The notes under the pieces were generated by a model. That model saw only the letters and a list, made by a program, of their open reading frames with translations, was not told the DNA's origin and made no database searches. 64,000 nucleotides of DNA from Hordeum vulgare subsp. vulgare (Eukaryota; Streptophyta; Magnoliopsida; Poales; Poaceae), in NCBI RefSeq assembly GCF_904849725.1, contig NC_058524.1, positions 492,592,263 through 492,656,262 on the forward strand, read 5' to 3'. This document shows positions 43,620 to 55,195 of this stretch, in pieces; position 1 is the stretch's first letter, and each line of letters starts with the position of its first letter. The position numbers and the translations under genes were made by a program.

Positions 43620-45042
43620 TGATACATCTCCGTCGTATCTACTTTTCCGAACTCTTTTGCCCTTGTTTTGGACTCTAATTTGTATGATTTGAATGGAACT
43701 AACCCGGACTAACGCTGTTTTCAGCAAAATTGCCATGGTGTTGTTTTTGTGCAGAAATAAAAGTTCTCGGATTGACCTGAGAATTTACGGAGAATTTTTC
43801 TGGAATTAATGAAAAATACCTGCGCAAAGATCCACCGGAGGTGGTGAGCGAGTGGGCCACAAGCCCACTAGGCGTGACCACCCCCTAGCCCCGCCTGGCA
43901 GGCTTGTGGGGCCCAGAGAGCTCCACTGCCTCCAATATCAGCTCTATATATTCCGTTTCGCCCGGAAAAAATAAGAGAGAAGGATTCATTGCGTTTTACG
44001 ATACGGAGGCGCCGCCACCTCCTCTTCTTCATCTGGAGGGCAGATCTGGAGTCCGTTCTGGGCTCCGGAGAAGGGAAATCGTCGCCATCGTCATCATCAA
44101 CCTTCCTCCATCGCCAATTCCACGATGCTCTTCACCATTCGTGAGTAATCTCATCGTAGGCTTGCTGGACGGTGATGAGTTGGATGAGATCTATCTTGTA
44201 ATCGAGTTAAATTTGACGGGGATTGATCCCTAGTATCCACTATGTTTTGAGATTGATGTTTCTACTACTTTGCCATGCTTAATGCTTGTCACTAGGGCCC
44301 GAGTGCCATGATTTTAGATCTGAACCTATTATGTTGTCGCCAATATATGTGTGTTTTAGATCCTATCTTGCAAGTTGTAGTGAGCTACTATGTGTTATGA
44401 CCCGGCAACCCCGGAGTGACAATAGCCGGAACCACTCCCGGAGATGACCATAGTATGAGGAGTTCATGTATTCACCAAGTGTTAATGCGTTTGTCCGGTT
44501 CTTTATTAAAAGGAGAACCTTAATATCCTGTAGTTTCCATTAGGACCCTCTGCCACGGGAGGGATGGACAATAGATGTCATGCAAGTTATTTTCCCTAAG
44601 CACGTATGACTACATACGGTATACATGCCTACATTAGATTGACGAACGGGAGCTAGTTACTTATATCTCCGTGTTATAGTTGTTACATGATGAATCATAT
44701 CCGCCATAATCATCCATCACCGATCCAATGCCTACGAGTCTTTTACTACTAGTGCTTGCTACGTTACTTTGCCGCTAGTGCTGTCACTGCTGCTGCTGTT
44801 ACTCTATTGCTACTGCTGTTACTTTGCTGCTACTGGTTACTGTTGCTACTGATGCTATCATACTACCTTGCTACTGATACTTTGCTGCAGACACTAAATC
44901 TTTCAGGTGTGGTTGAATTGACAAGTGAACTGCTGATACTTGAGAATATTCTTTCGCTTCCCCTTGAGTCGAATCAATAAATTTGGGTTGAATACTCTAC
45001 CCTCAAAAACTGTTGCGATCCCCTATACTTGTGGGTTATCAC
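43620..45042 (+). repeat. 3' LTR of the Athila-like element
   Basis: 1,423 bp, same ends as the 5' LTR, TATA box at 43945-43952, followed by the target duplicate CCCAT. Confidence 0.92.
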
Positions 45043-45338
45043 CCATCGCTGAAGTCGTGAGCGACCGGATCGCTTGTGACGACGAACAACGGAGCGAACG
45101 GTCGACAACGGGGTCGACGACTGTCGAAGGAGTACACCGAAGGGGCTTTCACGGAAGTGCGTTGCCCCGCAGATCGGGAGTGCCTCGATGTCGAGAGGCG
45201 CCTCGTGAAGCCATATCGAGTCATCGGCAATGAATATGAGCGTGCCGAAATGGATCTCGCCGCCCAAGAACAAGTCGCAGCTGGAAGACATGACGGAGAG
45301 TGAAGATTGCAAACTTGCTAGAAGTCGCTTAGACGCCT
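45043..45338 (-). other. leader and gag start region of the Tat-like element
   Basis: Minus-strand leader between the PBS and the Athila insertion. An ATG lies inside the PBS context itself (CACCATGGGGC). No frame is kept across the insertion that I can confirm. Confidence 0.5.
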
Positions 45339-45356
45339 GCCCCATGGTGGGCGCCA
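45339..45356 (-). other. primer-binding site of the Tat-like element
   Basis: Minus strand TGGCGCCCACCATGGGGC, two bases from the LTR end. This type of PBS is common in grass Tat-type elements; I did not assign the tRNA. Confidence 0.65.
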
Positions 45357-45358
45357 AC

Positions 45359-45927
45359 TGTCGTGGGAATGAACCTCATAGTAGAGGTGTAGGGTACGAA
45401 TGGAGAGGGCAGAGTCCTAGCTACGGCAAGCTTGTACGCAAGATGTATGAGTTCAGGCCCCACTCGTAGAGGTAACAACCCTACGTCTCAGTGCTCGGGA
45501 GCTCTTGCGGTGTGTAATACGTGTTACAGGGGGTGCGAACCCTTTTGCGAGAGGGTAGGGGCGGCTTATATAGAGTGCGCTACCCCTCATCAAAGCCCAG
45601 CATCTAAGGGCTCGATCAATAGAGTTTAGAGGTGTATGTTATTGATAACGTGTGTAATCAATGCTATTCATGATGACGAGGAGAACACTCTCATGTTGGC
45701 CTCCTTGGAGTGGCTTCTGGACTTCTGCGTCAAATGGTTTCTTTCGAGTGGAAGTTGGTTGTTGAGTGAAGGGGAACATACTCTGAGTAATTGCTTACCA
45801 AGTGACTTAGATGCCATGGATATTCAGTCGGAATCTTCCTTGTGTCCTTCAAGTTAATAATGAGGTACCCCTAGGTAGGACACTTAGGTCAGGCTTGTGA
45901 CCCTATCACACGTACATATCCCCATCA
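45359..45927 (-). repeat. 5' LTR of the Tat-like element
   Basis: 569 bp; plus strand TGTCGTGGGAATG to ATATCCCCATCA. Minus-strand TATATAAG (plus 45565-45572) is the promoter candidate. It shows the empty site for the Stowaway in the other LTR. Confidence 0.88.
45565..45572 (-). promoter_or_regulatory. TATA box of the Tat-like element
   Basis: Minus strand CACTCTATATAAGCCG. Correct strand for the gag-pol transcript. Confidence 0.5.
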
Positions 45928-46240
45928 GCCCCCTAGGGCGTGCCCTACAGGCTTGTCGCCTCCCGACAGGTCTCCTACCCCCTTATCCAAGCCTAGCACG
46001 TGTCTTCTGGTCCAAGAAAAATCATTCCAAAGATTTTATTCCGTTTGGACTCCATTTAATATTCCTTATCTGCAATACTCAAAAACATGGAAAAAAACAT
46101 AAACTGGCAATGGGCTCTAGATTAATAGGTTAGTCCCAAAAACAATATAAAATAGCATATTAATGCATATAAAACATCCAAAACAGATAATATAATACCA
46201 TGGAACAATCAAAAATTATAGATACGTTGGAGACGTATCA
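45928..46240 (-). repeat. 3' LTR of element A, proximal part
   Basis: Minus strand starts TGATACGTCTCCAACGTATC at 46240, preceded by a PPT. It continues at 12423 after the Tat-like insertion. Confidence 0.8.
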
Positions 46241-47233
46241 AGCATCCCCAAGCTTAATTCTTGCTCGTCCTCGAGTAGGTAAATGATAAAACAGAATTTT
46301 TGATGTGGAATGCTACCTAACATATTTATCCATGTAATATTATTTATTGTGGCATGATTATTCAGATCCATAAGATTAAAAACAAGAGTCTAATATTGAC
46401 AAAAAAACAATACTTCGAGCATACTAACAAGCGAATTGCTTCCTTTCGAAATAACATGGTCTTAGCAAGTTATCCCTACAAAATCATATGGTGTGGCTAT
46501 GCTCCATCTTCCCCACACAAAGTATCTAAGTCATGCACAACCACGATGAAAGTCAAGCAATTGTTTCACACTTTTTATGTTCTCAAACCTTTTCAACTCT
46601 CACGCAATACATGAGCATGAGCCATGTATATATCACTATAGGTGAAAATAGAATATGGTGGAGGCTGCAAAAAGAAAGAGGCAAAGATAGTCTCACACCA
46701 ACTAGGCGTATCAACGGCTATGGAGATGCCCATCAATAGATATCAATGTGAGTGAGTAGGGATTGCCATGCAACAAATGCACTAGAGCTATAAGTGTATG
46801 AAAGCTCAAAAAGAAAACTAAGTGGTCGTGCAAAAGATGAAATTCCACTAGTTATATGAAAGTGACAAAATAGGAGAATCTCTATGAAGAACATGGTGCT
46901 AGTTTGAAGCACAAGTGTGGAAAAAGATAGCAGCATTGTCCCTTATCTCTTTCTCTCATTTTTTGATGGGAATCTTTGGCCTCTTCTATTTTTTCAGTGG
47001 GCTTCGCTGGCCTCTTTTATTTTTTTAAGTCCGAAGACTCATCCCAACTTGTGAGGGAATCATAGCTTCCATCATCCTTTTCTCACACGGGACAATGCTC
47101 TAATAATGCAAATCAACACACTTTTATTTACTTACAACTCAAAGATTACAACTCGATACCTAGAACAAAATATGACTCTATATGAATGCCCCCGGTGGTG
47201 TACCGAGATGTGCAATGATCTAGCATAGCAATG
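46241..47233 (-). other. interior of element A next to its 3' LTR
   Basis: Minus-strand PPT (plus AGCATCCCCAAGCTT, 46241-46255), then about 980 bp of non-coding 3' region with CTCGTCCTCGAGTAGG, shared with element B. It is cut at 47234 by the LTR of element B. No gene. Confidence 0.7.
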
Positions 47234-48818
47234 TGATGTCTACTACACAACCTTCTCCTTGTAGACTCGTGTTGGGCCTCCAAGCGCAGAGTTTTGTAGA
47301 ACAGTAGCAAATTTCCCTCAAGTGGATGACCTAAGGTTTATCAATCTGTGGGAGGCGTAGGATGAAGATGGTCTCTCTCAAGTAAACCAAGAACCAAATA
47401 ACAAAGAGTCTCTTGTGTCCCCAACGCACCCAATACAATGGTAGGTGCACTAGTTCGGCGAAGAGATGGTGATACAAGTGTAATATGGATGGTAGATATT
47501 GGTTTTTGTAATATGAAAATATAAAAACATCAAGGAAACAAATAGTAAACAGCGAGCAAAACGTTGTATAAATGCTTGAAAACAATACTAACATAGGTTC
47601 CATAATTTCACTTGTGCAAGTTCTCCCAACAATACTAAGATAGTTGAATCATATATAAATCCCTCACGTGCAACAAAGAGAACAAACGAAGAAATTATTG
47701 TAGGGTACAAAACCACCTCAAAGTTATCTTCTCCGGTCAAACTTATGAGCTATCCCTATAAGTGTCATGAACAACCATAGAGTTTGTACTAAAATAAAAC
47801 CTTAAGATACACATCAACCAAAACCCTAATTTCATCTAGATACTCCAATGTCACCACAAGTAACCATGGGCTTGATTATACGATTTGCATCACATAACTT
47901 CAGATTCATCATGTTCAATCCAACACAAAGAACTTCAAAGAGTGCCCCAAATTTTCTACCGGAAAGTCAAGACGAAAACATGTGCCAACCCGTATGCATA
48001 GATTCCCAAGGTCACGAAACCCGCAAGTTGATCAATAGAACATCCCATTGTCACCATAGATATCCCATCACAAGAAATACATCAAGTCTTCTCAAATCCT
48101 TAAAGACTCAATCCAATAAGAAAACTTCAAAGGGGAAACTCAGTTCAACACAAGAAGATAGAGAGGGGAAAACTCCATATGATTCATCTATATTAATAAA
48201 GCTCGTGATAAATCAGGATCATGCCATATCAAGAACACGAGAGATAGAGAGATCAAACACATAGCTACTGGTACATACCCTCCGCCCTGAGGGTGAACTG
48301 CTCCCTCCTCGTCATGGAGACTGCTGGGATGATGAAGATGGCTTCCGGCGATGGTTTCCCCCTCCGGCAGGGTGCCGGAATGGGCTCACAATTGGTTTTT
48401 CTTGTCTCTAGAGGCTTGCGGCAGCAGAACTCCCGATCTAGATTTCTTTCTGTGGGTTTTAGTATTTATAGGAATTTATGGCGTCAGTCTCATGCCAGGA
48501 AGGTTCCCGAGGAAGTCACAAGCCAGGGGACGCGGCCCAGGGGGGTTGGGACGCCTAGCAGGCTTGTGGCTTCCTCATCCACTTCTTGTTCTAGCTCTGG
48601 TGCTTTGGGGGGTCCCTTTTGGTCCATAAAAAATCACCATAAATTTTCAGCCCATTCCGAGGACTTTTATATCTCCACAAAAAATGACACCATGGTAGTT
48701 CTGCTAAAAACAGCGCTAGTCCGGGTTAGTTCTAACACAGTCATACCAAAATCATATAGAATTATTGTCAACATGGCATGAATACTTCATAAATTCTAGA
48801 TACGTTGGAGACGTATCA
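47234..48818 (-). repeat. 3' LTR of gypsy element B (1,585 bp)
   Basis: Plus strand TGATGTCTACTACACAACC to TTGGAGACGTATCA, so the minus strand reads TGATACGTCTCC to GTAGACATCA. A PPT lies on the right, so it is the 3' LTR of a minus-strand element. Minus TATA at 48463-48470. Open frames inside (47331-47603, 48293-48781) have no domain. Confidence 0.85.
48463..48470 (-). promoter_or_regulatory. TATA box of element B LTR
   Basis: Minus strand CCTATAAATACTAAAA. Confidence 0.5.
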
Positions 48819-51800
48819 GGATCGCCAAGCTTAATTCCTGCTCGTCCTCGAGTAGGTAAATGATAAAAGAAATAATTTATGAAGTGTGAATGCTAGCAAG
48901 TGCACAAGTTTGACAAATGATACTTCCAATCACTTTTTCTAGCACCAATATAAACCATAAAAAGTATCTCATCTCATAAAACTTCTCGTGATTAAGTAAC
49001 AAGCTATTCACATGTTTAAAGTATAGACCAAAAAGTTTCTTGAAAATTAACAAACCATAATCCTAGTCATCGAACAATTGCAATTCATCTTATTTTCGGG
49101 AAGGGTCTATGTAAGAGCTTTGATTTAGAAAATTCCACATACTCAACTTCATGTAGTCTTTCATGATTGCTAACACTCAAATCATATTTTTAGAGCAAAT
49201 AGCCTCCATTGAACACAGAGAAACATATGGCTTATTGTTTCGCCTCCCAACTTATTTATCATACAGATAATTTTCAACAATACTAATTCATGATCAAATA
49301 TATTTGTGTGCATATATATGTCTAGATCATTCCCCAACACATGACGCTTGCCAATATAAAAAAGGCGAAAATATAGGAAGTGGTGAAGATCACCATGACT
49401 CTTGCATAAAGTTAAGTACTAGAAAGTAAAAGATAGGCCCTTCGCAGAGGGAAGCATTGATTTGTGGAGGTGCCAGAGCTCAAGCTTTGACAACATGGAT
49501 GAATAATATTTTTGAGAGGTATGCTTTCATTGTCAACATAACAACCGAGAGATCTCGGTATCTTCCATGCTAGATACGTTATAGGCGGTTCCCAAAAAGA
49601 ATGGTAAAGTTTTTACTCCCCCTCCACCAATCAATCACACTCCACGGCGAGCCGAATCCACGGGTACCGTCCATACAAACAACAATCATCGGGCGAGTTT
49701 TGTTCATTATATCGGGTGAGAATAATCCACCTAGCATGGAAGATACCCACAGCCCCTATTCACTATATGAGCAATTCGGGCATACAAAACAGAATATTAT
49801 TTGAAGGTTTAGAGTTTGGCACAGGCAAATTTACTTGGAACGATAGGTAAATACCGAATATAGGTAGGTATGGTGGACTCATAAGGAACAAGTTTGGGTT
49901 TAAGGGTGTTTGGATGCACAAGTAGTATTTCTACTTGGTGCGAAGTTTTGGCTAGTATGAGGTGGAAGCAAGAACCACATGTTGGAGGATCCATAACAAT
50001 ATAACTTCTATACAAATATACCCAAGCATAAATCATTATGTTGTCTTCCTTGTCCAACTTCAACTAATTTGCTCAAGTTTGAAAATAATTAACGGGTACT
50101 CACAATCATAGAATATTTTCAAGATAGTATATTTATATGTGAAATCTCTATTCCTTCAATATTCTTTCATGAATTGTTCAAGTGACCAATGCGGTGTTTG
50201 CTAACTTTCAATAAGTTTTACCACCTATACTTATTATTTGTGAAGTCATTACTCCCAAGGGGATAACCATATAAAACATATTTAATTTCAGATTTATTAT
50301 ATTCAATTCATTCAACCATTTACTCATAGGATATAAGTGAAGCACGAGAGTAAATGACAAAACTACTCCAAAACATATAAGCAAAGTTGTCAGAATCGTG
50401 ACTCAAGTCTTAGAATCTTACGACTTTACGATCCAAACTAGCCCCTATGATTCTACGATTTTTCTCATAGAATCTAAGTTTCTACGATCCTAGTAGTGAT
50501 GATTCTATGATTCACGATCCTACCAACGGAGCTCTGATCCGATTCAGAAGTGCGACTCTGACAACCTTGCATATAAGTGAAGATCAATGAGTAGTCAAAC
50601 AATTAAGTAGCTATGCGAGGACTTTATCTCTCTCTTAATAAAGATTTTTAGATCTGAGTATTTTATTTAAACAACAAAAAAAATAAATATAGCACTCCAA
50701 GAATAGGACGCATCATGTGAACGAATAAAAATTTAGGCTCAAGATAGGCTAATCGATGGTTGACGAAGAGAGGTGAAATGTGTAGCATCCCCAAGCTTAG
50801 ATGCTTGAGACTTCTTGAAATATTTACTTGGGGTGCCTTGGGCATCCCCAATCTTGAGCTTTTTTATCCTTTTCAATCCTCTCGTATCTCAGTTTCACCT
50901 ATTCTCAAAAACTTCATCCACGCAAAACATGAAAAGAACTCGTAAGATAGGTCAATGCACATAATAATAAATCAAATTTTTATGTACTGCAAAGAAAAGT
51001 TGAATAATAATTGCAAACATCATCTACTGTTTACTTTCATTTGAATAATTTATATCTATGAATATAGGCTATGGAAACTATATGATAAGTAGATAGCAAA
51101 ACTATGACATCAACCTGTCCAAATAGAACAATCTATAGAAAGTTATTAAAAAAGTGTACTTCTGTAACTCACAAAATCATGAAAATTTAGGACAAGCTAA
51201 AGAATTTGTATGAAAGTATCGTGTTAAAATTTCAGAAACTTTCCATGTTCTGGTAAAATACCATAATTAAAATACTACAACAGATGTTTCTGTTTTTGTA
51301 CGGCACACATCACACATGCAATTCAAGCATTCTAAATGCAATTCTTGGAACTCTCCAAGAAAAAAGATTATAAATAACACCTAACAGAGAACAACAAAAT
51401 AAAATTACTCTCCAAGCAAAACTCATATTATGTGACAAATAAAAATATAGCTCGAAGTAAGATATACCGATAATGTTGAAGACGAAAGAGGGGATGCCTT
51501 CCGGGGCATCCCCAAGCTTAGGCGCTTGAGTCTTCCTTGGATATTACCTTGGGGGTGCCTTGGGAATCCCCAAGCTTAGGTTCTTGTCAATCCTTATGCT
51601 CGTCATATCAGTGTCTCACCCAAAACTTGAAAACTTCAATCACACAAAACTTAACGGAACTTCGTCACATGGGTTAGTACAATAAATAATGATCATTCAC
51701 TTAGGTACTGTCAAGACAAGATTCATAATTGTTCCCACATGATACCTACTGTATTATACTATTTCCATAATTTATATCACCGAATATTAGCTATGGGAAC

Positions 51801-52728
51801 ACTAAAACAAGCAAAATATGCATGCAAAACAGAATCTGTCAAAAATAGAATAGTCTGTGAAGATCTGTAGTGTAACCATACTTCCCTATCTCTAATTTTT
51901 TTTTAAAATTAGGACAATCCAGAAAATTTGTATATCAATCATGTGTAAAAAAATCAGATCAAAAGCATTAGTAATAAAGAACTCACATACTTATTGCAAA
52001 AGCCTATTAGTTATCAAAGCAAAGTATTAGACGCATGCTCCTAGGAGAAGGGTTGGTAGGAGTTAAGCATCGCGCGATCCCGACTTCCACACAAAGGTTG
52101 ACAATAACTAAACAAATCATGGTCCGACTGCATCACATAACGGTTCACCATACGTGCATGCTACGGGAATCACAAGATTTGACACAAGTATTTCTTCCAA
52201 TTCACAATTACTTACTAGCATGACTCTCATATTACCATCTTCATATCTCAAAACTATATGCAAGGAATCAAACTTCTCATCATATTCACTGCACTTAATA
52301 TGAAAGTTTTTATTATATCCCTCTTGGATGCCATTATATTAGGACTAAATTCATAACCTAACCCAATTAACATGTTGTTTAAAGACTCCTAAAATAATAT
52401 AAGCAAGGTACAAGAGCTTAATAATTTCTATAAACTAAAACACGGCCGTCCTCTAAAAGATATAAGTGAAGCACTAGAGCAACATTGCCTATCTCAAAAG
52501 ATATAAGTGAAGCACATAGAGTATTCTAATAAATTCATGATTCAGTGTGTGTCTCAAAAGATGTGCACCAAGATAATTGTGGCAAACTAAAAAGTAAAGA
52601 TGCATATAATACAAGACGCTCCGAGCAAAACACATATCATGTGGTGAATAAAAATATAGCCTCAAGTAAATTTACCGATGGATTGAAGACGAAAGAGGGG
52701 ATGCCTTCCGAGGAATCCCCAAGCTTAA
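48819..52728 (-). other. 3' non-coding interior of element B
   Basis: Minus-strand PPT (plus GGATCGCCAAGCTT, 48819-48832), then about 3.9 kb AT-rich sequence without a supported gene. The motif GCATCCCCAAGCTTAG recurs (about 50788, 51507, 51569, 52716), i.e. several PPT-like copies in the minus orientation. A MITE sits at 50382-50569, and the 52729 element interrupts it. Confidence 0.7.
50382..50569. mobile_element. hAT-like MITE, 188 bp
   Basis: A perfect 8-bp target duplication CATATAAG flanks it (50374-50381, 50570-50577). Terminal inverted repeats are CAAAGTTGTCAGAATCG and the complement CAAGGTTGTCAGAGTCG (15 of 17 equal). Internal sequence repeats ATTCTACGAT-like words. The 8-bp duplication points to the hAT superfamily. 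No coding capacity. Confidence 0.85.
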
Positions 52729-53899
52729 TGTTGACACACGAAAACATCACGTGTACCATCGATGTCGGGGGTGATGCACCGCAACTCACATCGAAGGAGA
52801 CCTGACCGACAGCGTGATACGCAAGACAGTCGGCAGATGCTTTTGAGGACCCGGAACCTCACTCACCCAGGAGGGACCCTATCAGGGAATGGCGGCTATG
52901 GTCTTCCCTAGGTCAATTCGCTCGCCCCTAGATCCTCGGGATTCGCAGCTCTCAAACTTGAGGAACAGCGAGGAACAAGAGATAAAATACAATGGAGAGA
53001 TAAAACATACATGAAAAAGTAGTATATTGATATTTCGGTTGTGTGTTATTTCAGTCGGCCGTCACCTCCAATATATATAGGAAGCGGCTGGACTTGCCGT
53101 ATTAGCAAAGTATTCATCTAGGCTTTCCTTATACGAAAATTACAGCAAATCACGTCCTAGAGTCCTAATTCCAGTCTAATTCAGATTTAGCCCAAATCTG
53201 GCCCAATCTTCTGTCTTGCTCCTTGCGTGGGCTGTTGAATCTGCATATGACCTCTGATGTAGACGGTTCAACCATCAATTTTGTCTTCCTCAACGAGACC
53301 AACAATCCGTATATTGATCACTTTCCCAAATAAAGCCATCTCCAATACTCCACGAGGTCATCTTTAACTTTGAATCAGCCTCGGTCATGTAGCTGACTAG
53401 ACCGTCCAAGTGTTGTAGCGTCCCTGTAGGCCATGTACTACCTCAGATGATAACGGCCTTCTGGTTGAATCACTCATTCTTGGAGCCCTTTAGTCAGTCG
53501 AGTGAAATTTCTCACTCGGACAACAATTTTTCCACTTGGAATTCATGTATCTGGACTTCTTGTATTTTTGCTCAGGGTCTGTTCGCAGTGTATTGCTTCT
53601 AACTTTTTCATACGAACTCGGATTCATATATAAAAATCGATCAGCTCGACGAGACGAAGACAATCCATGTAGAGCATTCCTTCATCTGAGGTTGTCTTGG
53701 AGGCGTAATCGACCAAAAAAGCACTCAGAACATCCATGACAATCCAAGCGTAATTTGGCCCTTGAAATGATGTTGAATGGCGATGGCCTAAACATCAAGG
53801 TTGTTTCACTCGGCGAGATGAACTTTCTCGTATAAGAAACCTTCTCGTTTGAGTCCATCTTTACTGCATTTTGCATCATGCCAAAATCAGGTGTCAACA
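52729..53899 (-). repeat. 3' LTR of the 52.7-kb element
   Basis: 1,171 bp; plus strand TGTTGACACACG to CAGGTGTCAACA. Visibly diverged from the other LTR in the first 180 bp. Confidence 0.9.
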
Positions 53900-53916
53900 C
53901 ATGCCCCCTGTTTTTC
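53900..53916 (-). other. polypurine tract
   Basis: Minus strand AAAAACAGGGGGCATG directly before TGTTGACACC. Confidence 0.65.
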
Positions 53917-54068
53917 GGCAAAGCTTGCACGCCGAAAAATAATTGGCACTATATTTGTTCTAAGGATGATGTCAACACTCCATCGTCCATCTATATTTCT
54001 CATGGCGATAATTATGTGTTTGGCATATTTATGCTAAGGGCGATAATCATATACCGGCCATTGCCTAA

Positions 54069-55195
54069 TTAGGTTTCTTGCCATACACTCGGGTGGTACT
54101 TCTTCAGATATCTACCATTGAGAGCTCGACGTAATAATACTCCTTGTATGGATTCCACCAAATATGAATTTTCAGGAACTATTCTTGCAATCCTAAAAGG
54201 ACCTTCCCAGTTTGGAGACCACTTCCCAAATTTTCTATTTCTAGAACCAATCGGCAGAATTACTTTCCACACAAGATCGCCAACTTGAAAATTCTTCAAC
54301 TTGACCTTTTTATTGTAAGCTCCTGCTACCCTTAACTTGTCCTTCTATTTGGCCTTTAATGCAGCCAAACGTTTATCCGCAACTTCATCAATATTGTCCA
54401 TCATCAAATCATTAAAGTCCACCGCCGATAAATCATTTTTGGGGCTATTCTCAAAGCACTCAAATTTACTTCTACTGGTAAAACAACCTCTTGACCGTAT
54501 ACTAGCTCATATGGAGTTACCTTTGTAGCACCATGCCTTGAGATTCTATGCGCCCAGAAATCCTCAAACAACAACTCATGCCAATTTCTTGGATTATCCT
54601 CAATCTTCTTCTTGATGAGTTTAATCAATATTTTGTTGCTAGACTCAGCTTGTCCATTAGCTTGGGCATAATACGGAGATGAATTGAGAAACTTTATGCT
54701 GTATGATTCAACAAATTCTCTAACTTGATGTGACATAAAAGATGAACCTTGATCTGTAGTCAACGTCTGAGGAATGCCGAATCTATGAATAATGTGTTTG
54801 GTTATGAATTGAATTACCTCTGTATGCCTCATGTTCTTGAGAGGTACTGCTTCAGACCATTTAGTGAAATAATTAGTTGCCACCAACACGAACCGATGTC
54901 CCTTTGAATAAGATGGATGAATTTGTCCAATGAAGTCTAAACCCCATCCTGTAAAAGGCCACATCATGATAATTGGATGTAACATAGCAGCAGGAGCCAA
55001 CTGAATATCACCAAATTTTTGGCAAGCTTCACATCCTTTATAATACCTGCAGCAATCATTAATCATCATCGGCGAGTAAAACCCAGCACGTCGCAACAAC
55101 CCCTTCATATTGGGAGCCGACTGATGAGTTCCACAAATACCTTCATGTACCTCTCCCATAGAAATTCTAGCTTGGTCTTCGTCGAAGTACTTCAA
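54069..55195 (-). pseudogene. integrase of the 52.7-kb element
   Basis: Minus strand. The zinc-binding part HEGICGTHQ...CCRYYKGCEACQ, then the core: GLDFIGQIHPSYSKGHRFVLVATNYFTKW, TTDQGSSFMSHQ, and GQAESSNKILIKLI, so D, D and E are all present. It continues to YELVYGQEVVLPVEV and ends in this frame at 54404. A separate C-terminal part at 54299-54069 (VWKVILP, WEGPFRIARI, LNGRYLKKYHPS) is out of frame. The 263-residue core frame is open, but it is detached from RT by a frameshift at about 55195. Confidence 0.85.

Larger units (their letters stand above)
35556..45042 (+). mobile_element. complete Athila-like gypsy element lacking RT and integrase (9,487 bp)
   Basis: LTRs 35556-36979 and 43620-45042, a perfect CCCAT target duplication (35551-35555, 45043-45047), PBS for tRNA-Asp, PPT before the 3' LTR. 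Interior order: gag, protease, LTR-like module, intron, ATHILA ORF, 3' non-coding. No RT, RNase H or integrase sequence is found between 39865 and 40648, so it needed enzymes from a partner element. Confidence 0.92.
12424..45927 (-). mobile_element. Tat-lineage gypsy retrotransposon, about 33.5 kb with nested insertions
   Basis: Flanked by two LTRs of one family (12424-13209 and 45359-45927; 569 bp each once the MITE in the first is removed). In element order, on the minus strand: 5' LTR, PBS, leader, gag, protease, RT, RNase H, integrase, a tandem-repeat region, and a spliced gene on the opposite strand, then the 3' LTR. A reverse-oriented extra gene downstream of pol is a hallmark of Tat-type elements such as maize Grande. 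Removing the nested Athila element (9.5 kb), CACTA (9.7 kb), solo LTR (1.4 kb) and Stowaway (0.2 kb) leaves about 12.7 kb. The 5-bp flanks do not match (GTGCG versus GCCCC). Confidence 0.8.

Noticed and set aside
48293..48781. 162-codon plus-strand ORF
   Set aside because: Entirely within the LTR of element B, antisense to its promoter; no domain.
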